Source of the DNA: Halovenus aranensis
GTDB taxonomy: Archaea; Halobacteriota; Halobacteria; Halobacteriales; Haloarculaceae
Direction of reading: 5' to 3'
NCBI RefSeq assembly: GCF_900100385.1
Contig: NZ_FNFC01000005.1
Location: 1 to 64,000 of the forward strand
Length of the DNA: 64,000 bases
Below, in pieces: positions 53,350 through 62,781 of the stretch (its first letter is position 1; each line of letters starts with the position of its first letter). The notes beneath the pieces are model-generated. The model was not told the origin of the DNA and searched no databases. It saw only the letters and a program-made list of their open reading frames with translations. Made by a program: the position numbers and the translations under genes.

Positions 53350-54708
53350 CTACGGCGACTTCGTGATGAAGATTTCGTACTCTACGGCCTGCTCGCCGAC
53401 GCGGTTGATGTAGATATCGATGCCGCGCTGCCAGTACGCGTCGGTGATAGGGTCCGGCGGCATCTGCTGGTCGCTCACGAGTGGGCTGTCGTCCAGCCCG
53501 CCCAGCGCGGGCGAGGTGATTCGGAGCGTAAACCCCTGTTCAGTCGTCTGACACCGCACTGTACACTCTTCGCGGAGGTTGCCGAGTGTCGTGCGGAAGA
53601 TTTGCTCGACGAGCGTGACGACCGAGTCGTATCGCGCGTTGACGAGCGTATCGTCGCCGATTTCGAGCTGTGACGACTCTGAACGGGCAGTCCGTCTCCA
53701 GGCCTCACGGACGGCGTCTTCGACGGAGGCGCTGGCGGGTGTCTCTGAACTGTGGCCCGCAGAGAGCGTAGCCAGCCGCTCACGTGCCTGCGTCGCAAGA
53801 GCATACGCCTCGGCCACCGACTCGTCGCCGTGTGATTCGAGCTGGTCCCGGACAGAGTCGAGTTGTTCCAAGACCGCGTCGAACCGGGAGCTGTTGTGTG
53901 GGCCGACCCTATCGGCTGGCAAAATCAGGCCGAGAATTGCTGGCTCACCCCCGTACTCGACACGACTCCCGATGACCTCGACTGTCCGGTTGTCACCGTT
54001 CCGGCAGTGGATGTCGACGATATACCTGACGCGGTCGGCTTTCCCGCCCTCGCGGCGGTCGAGAGCCCGCCGGACGCGCTCGTGGTCGTATGAGGCGACC
54101 GTCTCCATCACTGGAGTCCCGACAAGTTCCTCGCGGCTGTACCCGAGCATGTCGGCAAATAGCCCGTTTGCCTCCTGATAGACCTGATTCTGTGAGAGGC
54201 CGACGCCGATGAGCCGCTGTTCGAACAGCTGGTAGTACCACTGCTCCGCGCGGAGACGGCGATAGTGCTCTCGACGGCGCGCGACGGCGTTTTCGATTCG
54301 GTTACAGAGGATATCGTACCGTTCTGCCCCCGAGCCTTTGCGGAGGTAGTCGGTTACGCCGGCCGAGATGGCGTCACTCGCAACTTTCTCGCTTCCCTTG
54401 CTCGTGAAGAGAATAAATGGCAGGTCAGGGAACTGTTCGCGGACCGATTCGAGCAGCACCAGCCCATTCATCTCCGGCATATCGTAGTCGCTGACAACGC
54501 AGTCGACGCGTTCACGATCGAGAAATGAGAGGACTTCTGAAGGGTCGGACAGCCCCGTCACGGTCATGTCGCTCCTCTCGCGTTCCAGCATCTCCACGTT
54601 GAGTTCGAGGGTCAGTTCGTCGTCGTCAACACAGAGTACGTGGATTTCTCCCTCGTGTGCGCCACGTGCGTGTGCAGTGGTCTCCCCCGAGCCCATCTGC
54701 TGTGCCAT
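53350..54708 (-). CDS. Response-regulator REC-PAS protein with degenerate kinase tail
   Basis: The N-terminal receiver domain has the acidic pocket VLCVDDDELT, the phosphorylated Asp74 in VVSDYDMPEMNG and LFTSKGSEKV. A PAS domain follows (LIGVGLSQNQVYQEANGLFA, ADMLGYSREELVGTPV). The C-terminal about 180 residues resemble a histidine-kinase-type region (QLDSVRDQLESHGDES) but lack a recognisable H box and the DNGPGIP motif. It may be a phospho-responsive regulator rather than a kinase. Its start is 94 bp from the divergent symporter gene. Confidence 0.8.
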   Translation of the reverse strand: MAQQMGSGETTAHARGAHEGEIHVLCVDDDELTLELNVEMLERERSDMTVTGLSDPSEVLSFLDRERVDCVVSDYDMPEMNGLVLLESVREQFPDLPFILFTSKGSEKVASDAISAGVTDYLRKGSGAERYDILCNRIENAVARRREHYRRLRAEQWYYQLFEQRLIGVGLSQNQVYQEANGLFADMLGYSREELVGTPVMETVASYDHERVRRALDRREGGKADRVRYIVDIHCRNGDNRTVEVIGSRVEYGGEPAILGLILPADRVGPHNSSRFDAVLEQLDSVRDQLESHGDESVAEAYALATQARERLATLSAGHSSETPASASVEDAVREAWRRTARSESSQLEIGDDTLVNARYDSVVTLVEQIFRTTLGNLREECTVRCQTTEQGFTLRITSPALGGLDDSPLVSDQQMPPDPITDAYWQRGIDIYINRVGEQAVEYEIFITKSP

Positions 54709-54801
54709 TACTAGTGTGCTTGTTACTCTCTATCTATTATTCTTTCTGAAACAGGTTTTTGTGAGTGGCACGGAAACATAGAGACCCGACGGCACACCGA
54801 C

Positions 54802-56196
54802 ATGAGAGGGCCAGGTATCGCCGACCGCCTCCGGTCGCTGTACGCGGGTGACGCCGAGTCTTTTTATACCGCAGACCGCCGTGTCGGCCTCCTGTTTGGG
54901 GCGATGAGTCTCACTGCGACACAGGTGAGCGCGGGGACACTCATCGGAACTATCGGCATCCACTACACCGTCGGTATCGGATTTGGACTCATCTGGCTCG
55001 GTATCTGGGCCGGGTGGCTGACCTCAATGCTGTTCGTCGGACCACAGCTCCGGGCCGAGGGCGGCTACACCGTCGCAAACTACCTCGCAAGTCGGTTTGG
55101 AACTGGAGACGGTCACGTCCGTGCAGTCGCCGCAGCCTTTATCGCCAGCATCTATCTCGTCTACACGACCGCACAGTACGTCGCCGGCGGTATCCTCTTC
55201 CGGGCCGTGTTCGGTATCGGCCAGTTTGTCGGTATCTGTCTCGTCGTTGCGCTTGTGCTGTCGTATACGGTCGTCGGCGGGATGCAGTTCAGCGTCTATT
55301 CAGATGTAATACAGGTAATGGTACTCGTCGGGGGATTGGGTCTCGCTACCGGCGCCGGCGTACTCGACATCGGTGGCCCGACCGCACTTACCGACGCGGC
55401 TACTGATATCGACCCACAGCTCCTCTCACCGGCCGCCGCACCAACACTGACCCTCGGCCTCGCGCTGTCGTTTGGCTTCGGTATCACTGTCGCACCCTTC
55501 GAGCTGTCGCGGGTGTACGCGATGCAGAACCCACAGACGGTTCGGCGTGCGATTCCCATCGCTGTCCTGATACAGGCGGTCATCGCGGTCTGTGTCGCGA
55601 CCCTCGGCCTTCTGGCGCGGGTCCGGTTCCCGGACCTCGGAACCCCCGATGCAGCTGTGACAGAGCTGGCGCTGGGGCTGTTCGGCCCGGTCGTTGGCGG
55701 GCTATTGTTACTCGCAGTCGTCGCCGCTATTCTGAGTACCGTCGATTCCGTGCTGCTTGTGACCTCCGCCTCAGTGTCCTCAGACCTGTATGCGAAGGCG
55801 CTGCCAGCGCTGGGTGTTCTCGACGCATCTCCTGATGACAGACAGCTCGCACGTGTCGGACAGGGCGCGACCGTACTGGCTGCAGTCGTCCCACTGGCCT
55901 TCGCGCTGTTTTCGGGCTGGCTCGGCGAACTGGTCCAGCGTATCGTGGCACTGTACACCTCTCTGCTCGCCGGGACGCTGTTCGTTCCGGTCGTCGGGGG
56001 ATTACATTGGTCGGCAGCCACGAAACGCGGCGCTCTCGGTGGGATGGTCGCTGGCTTCTGTAGCGTCGGAGCCTGGCAGGTGCTCAGAGTGTGGGGGATG
56101 GCAAACGACGTGACCCAAGCAGTCGACCCAGTCGTGCCCGGCCTGCTCTGTAGCCTCGTCACCTTCGTCTCTCTCTCGTGGCGTGCCGGCGGCTAA
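54802..56196 (+). CDS. Sodium:solute symporter family transporter
   Basis: This 464-residue protein has about 12-13 transmembrane helices. Features are the FGAMSLTATQVSAGTLIGTI helix, the YVAGGILFRAVFGIGQFVG region, the GFGITVAPFELSRVYAMQNP re-entrant motif and ILSTVDSVLLVTSASVSSDL, the sodium-binding region of the SSS family. The substrate cannot be assigned by inspection. It is divergent from the REC-PAS gene, which may control it. Confidence 0.9.
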   Translation: MRGPGIADRLRSLYAGDAESFYTADRRVGLLFGAMSLTATQVSAGTLIGTIGIHYTVGIGFGLIWLGIWAGWLTSMLFVGPQLRAEGGYTVANYLASRFGTGDGHVRAVAAAFIASIYLVYTTAQYVAGGILFRAVFGIGQFVGICLVVALVLSYTVVGGMQFSVYSDVIQVMVLVGGLGLATGAGVLDIGGPTALTDAATDIDPQLLSPAAAPTLTLGLALSFGFGITVAPFELSRVYAMQNPQTVRRAIPIAVLIQAVIAVCVATLGLLARVRFPDLGTPDAAVTELALGLFGPVVGGLLLLAVVAAILSTVDSVLLVTSASVSSDLYAKALPALGVLDASPDDRQLARVGQGATVLAAVVPLAFALFSGWLGELVQRIVALYTSLLAGTLFVPVVGGLHWSAATKRGALGGMVAGFCSVGAWQVLRVWGMANDVTQAVDPVVPGLLCSLVTFVSLSWRAGG

Positions 56197-56296
56197 GAAC
56201 ACAACGACACAACAGAGAGAACAGAAGAGGATATGTTTAGGCAGTACGAGCGGTCGGCAAATCAGCCGACAGCGAGGTAAAGATGTGTGGCCGAGC

Positions 56297-57982
56297 TTAC
56301 ATCGCGCCGCCCATGCCACCCATGCCGCCCATACCGCCCATGCCGCCGCCCATGCCACCGGCACCGGGCCCGCCAGCGGGCTCGTCGTCGTCATCGTCGC
56401 CCTGGCCACCCTTGAGGTCGCCGGCAGCGATGACATCGTCGATGCGCAGCAGCATCACGGCGGCTTCGGTTGCGGACTCGATTGCCTGAGTCTTGACGCG
56501 CAGGGGCTCGACGGCAACGTCGCTCATGTCGTCGACGGAGCCGCTGTCGGCGTCGAGACCGTAGTTGGTGTTGCCGCTGTCGTGCTCGCTGCGGAGCTCG
56601 ACGAGCGAGTCGATGGGGTCCAGCCCAGCGTTCTCGGCGAGCGTGCGGGGGATGACGTCGATGGCGTCGGCGAAGGCCTCGATAGCGAGCTGCTCGCGGC
56701 CACCGACACTGTCGGCGAAGTCACGCAGCTGGAGCGAGAGTTCGGTCTCGGGCGCGCCGGCGCCGGGGACGACCTTGCCGTCCTCGAGCGTCGCGGCGAC
56801 GACACCCAGCGAGTCCTCGATGGCGCGTTCGACCTCGTCGACGACGTGGTCGGTACCGCCCTGCAGGATGAGCGAGACAGCGCGGGCGTCGTCGACATCT
56901 TCGACGAAAATCTTCTCGTCGCCGGCGAGCTCTTTCTCGGTGACAGAGCCGGCGAAGCCGAGGTCGTCCTCGGTGATGTCCTCGATGTTCGAGATGATGC
57001 GGGCACCCGTGGAGCGGGCGAGCGCGCTGATGTCGGATTTCTTGGCGCGGCGCACGGCGAGGATGCCTTCCTCGGCGAGGTAGTGCTGTGCCATGTCGTC
57101 GATGCCCTTCTGGCAGAAGACGACGTCAGCGCCGGAGTCGACGATGCTGTCGACGAGCTGGCGAAGCTGCTCTTCTTCCTGGTCGAGGAACTCCTGAAGC
57201 TGGTCGGGGTCGGAGACGTTGACCTCGGTGTCGAGTTCCGTTTCGGGGACTTCGATAGCCGTATCGATGAGGGCGATGTCGGCGTCCTGCTTGAACTTGG
57301 GCATGTTCTCGTGGACGCGGTCTTTGCCCACGATGACGCCCTCGACGAGGCTGGACTCGTCGATGGAGGAGCCGACGACCGTCTCAATCTGGACGTTGTC
57401 GGTGTCGATGCCCTCGTCGTCGGCGACCGACTGGACGGCGCGGACGACGAGTTCGCCGAGGTGGTCTTTGGCGCTTTCGGCGCCTTTGCCGGTCATGGCG
57501 GTGCGGGCGACGCTTTCGAGAACGTCGGTGTCGTCTTCGTCGACCTCGATTGCGATGTCCTCGACGATGTTTTTCGCTTCCTCGGCAGCCTGGCGGTAAC
57601 CCTGTGCGAGGATGGTGGCGTGAATGTCCTGGTCGAGGAGGTTCTCGGCCTCGGAGAGGAGTTCACCGGCGATGACGACAGCCGTCGTCGTCCCGTCACC
57701 GACTTCGTCTTCCTGTGTCTGGGCGACTTCGACGACCATGTTTGCCGCCGGGTGCTCGATGTCCATCTCGTCGAGGATGGTGACGCCGTCGTTCGTGACG
57801 ACGACACTCCCCGAGGAGCCGACGAGCATCTTGTCCATGCCTTTCGGACCGAGTGTGGTCCGTACGGATTCGGCGACGGCGGTTCCCGCCGTGATGTTCA
57901 TCGACTGTGCGTCCTTACCTGACGTTCGCTGGCTCTCTTCCGAGAGAACGATGAGGGGCTGGTTGCCCATCTGCTGAGACAT
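56297..57982 (-). CDS. ths: Thermosome subunit (second paralogue)
   Basis: This 561-residue group II chaperonin subunit is similar throughout to the one at 14495-16153. Motifs are [59 protein letters not shown], and a GGM-rich tail. Different haloarchaeal subunits co-assemble in mixed rings. Start at ATG 57982 (MSQQMGNQ), placing the TATA box about 30 nt upstream; an ATG six bases earlier is also in frame. Confidence 0.95.
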   Translation of the reverse strand: MSQQMGNQPLIVLSEESQRTSGKDAQSMNITAGTAVAESVRTTLGPKGMDKMLVGSSGSVVVTNDGVTILDEMDIEHPAANMVVEVAQTQEDEVGDGTTTAVVIAGELLSEAENLLDQDIHATILAQGYRQAAEEAKNIVEDIAIEVDEDDTDVLESVARTAMTGKGAESAKDHLGELVVRAVQSVADDEGIDTDNVQIETVVGSSIDESSLVEGVIVGKDRVHENMPKFKQDADIALIDTAIEVPETELDTEVNVSDPDQLQEFLDQEEEQLRQLVDSIVDSGADVVFCQKGIDDMAQHYLAEEGILAVRRAKKSDISALARSTGARIISNIEDITEDDLGFAGSVTEKELAGDEKIFVEDVDDARAVSLILQGGTDHVVDEVERAIEDSLGVVAATLEDGKVVPGAGAPETELSLQLRDFADSVGGREQLAIEAFADAIDVIPRTLAENAGLDPIDSLVELRSEHDSGNTNYGLDADSGSVDDMSDVAVEPLRVKTQAIESATEAAVMLLRIDDVIAAGDLKGGQGDDDDDEPAGGPGAGGMGGGMGGMGGMGGMGGAM

Positions 57983-58001
57983 AATCACTCGAAGATTGAA
58001 T

Positions 58002-58018
58002 GTGATTCTATATAAAGG
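58002..58018 (-). promoter_or_regulatory. TATA promoter of the second thermosome gene
   Basis: On the plus strand this reads GTGATTCTATATAAAGG, matching the block in front of the first thermosome gene at 15 of 17 positions at the same distance from ATG. Shared extended sequence suggests common control. Confidence 0.7.
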
Positions 58019-58194
58019 TTGTTGTTGCGAGTGTCGAGCGACTCTGTGTCCGGGGATAACACATGGTATTATATGGCATACGTCGACGGTTTAAATATGC
58101 TAGAATCGGCCGCACAGACTGCTGTCAGAAGGTGGTGTCGCTGTGAAAACTCGGCCGTGGCATGTAAATAGGAGGTGCGGTAATACTGTTTTTC

Positions 58195-59907
58195 ATGGGG
58201 TGGACAGTGTCGGTCGTCTCGGCAGTCGTGTTGACCGCGGGGGTACTCTGTGCCGGCATCGGCATAGTGGCACTCCAAAAGCGGCCGGACCCGGTGGCGA
58301 CTCCGCTTGCGGCACTGATGTTTTTCGGAACGCTGTGGACGATACCAGAAGCCATCAGTCTCGGCTTCGACACGCTCGACCAGATACTGTTCTGGAATAA
58401 GCTCTTGTTCCCGGGTGCGTCGCTGGTCCCGGTCGCGTACTTCGTGTTAGGACTGCGGTACGCAGGCTACGACCGGTGGCGGTCGTGGACGTTCTACGGC
58501 GGGCTCTGTGTCATCCCAGTAGTGACCGTTCTGGGCGCGTTGACAAACGACGTACACGGCCTGTTCTGGGAGTCTGTCGCCATCGAGCAGGTGGCTGGCG
58601 TCACTACGCTTGCTGGGGCGAATGGGCCGCTGCTGTGGCTCAATCTGGGTTACTCCTATCTGCTCATCGTCGTCGCCTGGGCGATATTCGCGGGGGTTGC
58701 CCTCAGGTCTCGGCCGCTGTACAGGAGACAGGCGCTGTTGATGCTAGTCGGCGGTGTAGCTCCGACAGTGCTCAACGTCATGTTTAACCTCGGGGTGGGG
58801 CCACTGCCAGCGCTCGATTTGACCTCGTCGTCGCTGGCGCTTTCGGGGACTGCCTTCGCGCTCGCGTTGTTCCGATACGAACTAATCGGACTCACGCCGG
58901 CAGCGTATCGGAGTGTCCCGGACCTGTTCGCCGACGGTGTGCTCGTCTTCGACGACGACCGGCGTGTCGTCGAGGCAAACGAACACGCCGAGCGCATTCT
59001 CGACACCGATATTACAGCCGGTACGGCAGCCACAGACCTGTTCGATTCGCCGCTGCGTAGCCTCGATGGGACGGTGTTGACCGTCGACAAACCGAACCCG
59101 CGCATGTACACTGTCCGGTACTCCGTGCTGTGTGACCAGCGCGACGACCCGGCCGGACACGCGGTCGTGATGCGCGAAGTGACAGAACTGAAAGAACACC
59201 AGCAACGGCTGAGTGTCACCAACCGCGTCCTGCGGCACAACCTCAGAAACGAACTCAACATCGTCCTCGGTGTCGCCGACCAGCTCGAAGGGGCTGACCT
59301 CGACGAGCGTGCCCGCAAGTCACTCGACCGCCTCCAGGCGGCTGCGGGCCGTCTGAACGACGTGAGCGAGAAAGCACGACACATCCAGGCGTCGCTACGC
59401 ATCGACCAGGAGGCCCTGCTCGCTATCGACCTCGTCGTGACTGTCGAGACGGTCATCGACCGGTATCGCACGGAGTTCCCCGAGGCCGAGATTCGCTACG
59501 AGGGACCTGACCGGTTGCTCGTCCGCGCGGCCGGGCGCGACACGCTCGAAACGGTCGTACGGAACGTCATCGAGAACGCACTGGAGCACAACGACAACGA
59601 GCAACCGACGGTCGAGGTTGCCGTCTCCGACCGAGGTGACGAAGCCGTCCTGACGGTGGCCGACGACGGTCCCGGAATCCCGGTCGACGAAGTCGAGATT
59701 CTCGACGAAACCGTCGAATCACAGCTCGAACACGGCAGCAGTCTCGGTCTGTGGCTCACACACTGGCTCGTCACTGCGATGGACGGACGCATCGAGTTCG
59801 CGTCGAACGAGCCACGCGGGTCGGTCGTGACTGTGCGCCTCCAGACGGCCGACGAAACTGTGAGTGCAAACCGACCGCGACGGCGGGCCGGAGCAGACGA
59901 CGACTGA
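58195..59907 (+). CDS. 7TM-PAS sensor histidine kinase
   Basis: Residues 1-230 are a 7TM sensor of the histidine kinase N-terminal type. A PAS region follows (LFADGVLVFDDDRRVVEANE). HisKA carries His348 in NRVLRHNLRNELN, and the HATPase has VIENALEHNDN, VADDGPGIPVDEV and HGSSLGLWLTHW. The layout matches the kinase at 39070-40815. No regulator gene is adjacent, as is usual in haloarchaea. Confidence 0.88.
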   Translation: MGWTVSVVSAVVLTAGVLCAGIGIVALQKRPDPVATPLAALMFFGTLWTIPEAISLGFDTLDQILFWNKLLFPGASLVPVAYFVLGLRYAGYDRWRSWTFYGGLCVIPVVTVLGALTNDVHGLFWESVAIEQVAGVTTLAGANGPLLWLNLGYSYLLIVVAWAIFAGVALRSRPLYRRQALLMLVGGVAPTVLNVMFNLGVGPLPALDLTSSSLALSGTAFALALFRYELIGLTPAAYRSVPDLFADGVLVFDDDRRVVEANEHAERILDTDITAGTAATDLFDSPLRSLDGTVLTVDKPNPRMYTVRYSVLCDQRDDPAGHAVVMREVTELKEHQQRLSVTNRVLRHNLRNELNIVLGVADQLEGADLDERARKSLDRLQAAAGRLNDVSEKARHIQASLRIDQEALLAIDLVVTVETVIDRYRTEFPEAEIRYEGPDRLLVRAAGRDTLETVVRNVIENALEHNDNEQPTVEVAVSDRGDEAVLTVADDGPGIPVDEVEILDETVESQLEHGSSLGLWLTHWLVTAMDGRIEFASNEPRGSVVTVRLQTADETVSANRPRRRAGADDD

Positions 59908-59979
59908 GCGGAGTCGCTGTACAGTACGCCCGCCGACTGTCGCTCGCTTACAAGAAAGGGAGGCTGAGCCGTGCCGAAG

Positions 59980-60789
59980 TCAGACGACGGTCTCGGTGTC
60001 GTACGACCCCAGGCGTCGGACCCAGCCGGCGTCTGCGAGGTCTTCGACGACAGCGAGCGCTTCGACGGTCCGGTTCTCGTAGAGCCCGGCCGCAACGTCG
60101 ATGTGGAAGACGTAATCGCCCAGTCGTTCGCCGCTGGGCCGTGATTCGACCCGCGTGAGATTGATGTCGCGCTCGGCAAACGGGTCGAGCAACTCCAGCA
60201 ACAGCCCGGGGTAGTCGCGGTTGGGGTAGACGATGAGCGAGGTCTTACTGCCGGCCCGGGACTGCTCGGCACTGGGCGCGACGACCAGAAACCGCGTCGC
60301 GTTCGAGTCGCGGGTCTGGATATCCTCGGCGAGTGTCTGGAGTGTCCCACCAGCGTTGTCGGGGTGGCCGATAGCCGCGAGTGTACCGTCTTCGCGCGCC
60401 CGTTCGACGCCGCGGGCGGTGCTGGCGACGGCTTCGAGGTCGGCCTCGGGGTAATTCGCCTCCAGATAGGACCGACACTGTGCGAGCGCTTGGGCGTGGC
60501 TGGCCACCAGTTCGAACGCCTCGTGCTGTGCGAGTAGCGCGTGGCGTATCGGTGTCACAATCTCTTGAACGACCGCCACGTCGTACTCGGCGAAGGCGTC
60601 GAGTGACTCTGTCACTGTCCCCTCGATGCTGTTCTCGACGGGGACGACCCCGCGGGCACTTCTCCCCTGCGCGACTGCCTCGACGATACCGGTCACAGAC
60701 TCGGTGAACTCGATGTCTCCGTCGTCGGCGACGGCACGCGCCGCCCGGTGAGAGTACGTTCCCGACGGCCCAAGCGTGAGTGTCTCCAT
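59980..60789 (-). CDS. pheA: Prephenate dehydratase PheA
   Basis: This enzyme converts prephenate to phenylpyruvate in phenylalanine synthesis. The catalytic domain has LGPSGTYSHRAARAV, GVVPVENSIEGTVTESLDAF with the conserved ENSxxG, and DSNATRFLVVAP with the catalytic Thr-Arg-Phe. The C-terminal ACT domain (ESRPSGERLGDYVFHIDVAA) gives feedback inhibition by phenylalanine. 269 residues, monofunctional, without chorismate mutase. Start at ATG 60789. Confidence 0.95.
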   Translation of the reverse strand: METLTLGPSGTYSHRAARAVADDGDIEFTESVTGIVEAVAQGRSARGVVPVENSIEGTVTESLDAFAEYDVAVVQEIVTPIRHALLAQHEAFELVASHAQALAQCRSYLEANYPEADLEAVASTARGVERAREDGTLAAIGHPDNAGGTLQTLAEDIQTRDSNATRFLVVAPSAEQSRAGSKTSLIVYPNRDYPGLLLELLDPFAERDINLTRVESRPSGERLGDYVFHIDVAAGLYENRTVEALAVVEDLADAGWVRRLGSYDTETVV

Positions 60790-60865
60790 ATCGCCGTGTT
60801 CCGGTGGCGATGACAAAAGGTTCGTGGTGGACACGGTTATACCGGCGGCGCTCCGGAACATCTGT

Positions 60866-61345
60866 ATGGTAGATGCTACTAGCTTACAGCCTGTAGACCG
60901 GACAGACAGTCGGTACGCCGAGTCGGTGCTGTCTGAGAGCGGCCTCCCGACAGCAGACCTGTCGGACCCACAGCTGTACGTCTATACTGTCGACGGCGAC
61001 CCAGTAGGTGTCGGCGGCATCGAGCGGTACGGAACCGTCGGCCTCCTGCGCTCGGTCGCCATCGAGGAGGCCGCCCGCGGTCAGGGGTACGGCACTGCGC
61101 TCACCGGCGCGCTTCTCGACCGTGGGCGCGCTGAAGGCATCACGGAGCTGTTCTTGCTCACGACGACGGCCGCCGACTTCTTCGCACGGCTCGGGTTCGA
61201 GCGAACCGACCGCGCGGCCGCCCCGGAACAGATTCGAGAGACGACCCAGTTTTCCGAGGTCTGTCCAGACACCGCCACCTGTATGCGACGGGAACTCGAC
61301 ACAGGAGACGACAGCGGCCGACAACGGAGTCCTACCGATGTCTGA
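60866..61345 (+). CDS. ArsN2-like GNAT acetyltransferase
   Basis: The 159-residue protein has the arsenic-resistance acetyltransferase pattern: LSESGLPTADLSDPQLYVYT, VGGIERYGTVGLLRSVAIEE, acetyl-CoA loop RGQGYGTALTGALLDRGRA and FFARLGFERTDR. ArsN-type enzymes acetylate organoarsenicals or related compounds, but no ars gene is near. The stop overlaps the start of the trans-sulfuration gene by 8 nt, so the two are translated together. Start at ATG 60866. Confidence 0.8.
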   Translation: MVDATSLQPVDRTDSRYAESVLSESGLPTADLSDPQLYVYTVDGDPVGVGGIERYGTVGLLRSVAIEEAARGQGYGTALTGALLDRGRAEGITELFLLTTTAADFFARLGFERTDRAAAPEQIRETTQFSEVCPDTATCMRRELDTGDDSGRQRSPTDV

Positions 61346-62510
61346 TGACACACCACGACAGTTCGACACGCAGGCGGTCTCGGCCGATGAAAAGCCCCAT
61401 CAACAGACGACCGGCGATGTCGTCACACCGATTCACCTGGCCTCGACGTTCACTCAACAGCGGGTGAGTGACTACCCGGAGTTTACCTACGCCCGAGACG
61501 GGAACCCGACGCGTGCGGCGCTCGAATCCCAGCTTGCCTCGCTCTCGGGAGGTACACAGGCGCTCGCGCTCTCGTCGGGAATGGGTGCTATCGGGACGAC
61601 CGCGATGACGCTCCTCGAACCCGGCGACCACGTCGTCGCGTTCCGGTATCTCTACGGCGGCACCCGCAAGCTCTTCGACGACATCTATCAGGAGTCGTTC
61701 GGGGTCGACGTCGAGTACGTCGACGCGACCTCGACCGCGGCCGTCGCCGACGCCGTCACCGACGAGACTGCCCTCGTCTGGGTCGAGAGTCCGACCAACC
61801 CATTGATGCGACTCTGTAACATCGGGGCAATCGCCGATATCGCCGAAGATGTTAATGCCACCCTCTGTGTCGACAACACGTTCGCCAGCCCGTACTTCCA
61901 GCGCCCGCTCGACCGCGGCGCAGATGTTGTCGTCCACAGCACGACCAAGTACATCAACGGCCACTCCGACTCGCTGGGCGGAGCTATCGTCACCCGGGAC
62001 GCCGAGTTCGCCGAGCGCGCCGAGTTCGTCCAGAAGTACGGCACCGGCTCCGTGCTCTCGCCGTTTGACGCCTACATGGTTCTCCGTGGACTGAAGACCC
62101 TGCCAGCTCGGATGGAGCGACACCAGCGAAACGCTCTCGCCGTCGCAGAGTTCCTCGACGCCCACGCGGCGGTCGAGGCTGTCCACTACCCCGGTCTCCC
62201 GACTCACCCCCAGCACGACCTCGCACGCGAACAGATGAGCGGCTTCGGCGGCATGCTCTCGTTCGAACTGGAGGGCGGCCACGAGGCGGCGGCGACGGCA
62301 CTCGGTCACCTCGAGGAGATACAACTCGCCGTCAGCCTCGGCGGTGTCGAGTCCCTCATCGCACACGTCCCGTCGATGACCCACGCCTACCTCAGCGAGG
62401 ACAAGCGCCGAGAGATGGACATCTCCGAGGGACTCGTCCGGATGTCAGTTGGTATCGAGAGTACCGAAGACATCATCCACGACCTCGAACGCGGCTTCGA
62501 CCAGCTCTAG
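61338..62510 (+). CDS. Trans-sulfuration PLP enzyme (cystathionine synthase/lyase family)
   Basis: This 390-residue Cys/Met-metabolism PLP enzyme acts in cysteine-methionine interconversion. Signatures are YARDGNPTRAALESQLASLS, the PLP-binding VVHSTTKYINGHSD with its lysine, VWVESPTNPLMR and VDNTFASPYFQRPL. Whether it is cystathionine gamma-synthase, gamma-lyase or O-acetylhomoserine sulfhydrylase cannot be decided by eye. Coupled to the GNAT gene by an 8-nt overlap. Confidence 0.9.
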   Translation: MSDDTPRQFDTQAVSADEKPHQQTTGDVVTPIHLASTFTQQRVSDYPEFTYARDGNPTRAALESQLASLSGGTQALALSSGMGAIGTTAMTLLEPGDHVVAFRYLYGGTRKLFDDIYQESFGVDVEYVDATSTAAVADAVTDETALVWVESPTNPLMRLCNIGAIADIAEDVNATLCVDNTFASPYFQRPLDRGADVVVHSTTKYINGHSDSLGGAIVTRDAEFAERAEFVQKYGTGSVLSPFDAYMVLRGLKTLPARMERHQRNALAVAEFLDAHAAVEAVHYPGLPTHPQHDLAREQMSGFGGMLSFELEGGHEAAATALGHLEEIQLAVSLGGVESLIAHVPSMTHAYLSEDKRREMDISEGLVRMSVGIESTEDIIHDLERGFDQL

Positions 62511-62618
62511 TGCGGGCGAGGTGCCAGAGAGTTCGTTTTACTCACCGTCTTCGCGCACAGCAGACAGTGCAATCGCCGGCAGAAATATGACAGCACGTGA
62601 GCGTTCGGCGAGAAGTCA

Positions 62619-62691
62619 CGCCGCCGCCAGGACTCGAACCTGGGACAACCACGTTAACAGCGTGGTGCTCTACCATCTGAGCTACGGCGGC
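62619..62691 (-). tRNA. tRNA-Asn (anticodon GTT)
   Basis: The minus strand gives a 73-nt cloverleaf: acceptor GCCGCCG/CGGCGGC, discriminator G, anticodon loop CTGTTAA with anticodon GTT, T loop TTCGAGT. CCA is not encoded. Confidence 0.92.
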
Positions 62692-62781
62692 CCACTTCCC
62701 GGTACAGCCATGAGTAAAATAGGCGTTTCGCTTCGGCCCCGCATCGACACGCTTTCACGTACTTGTCAGCAACGCCCCTGT

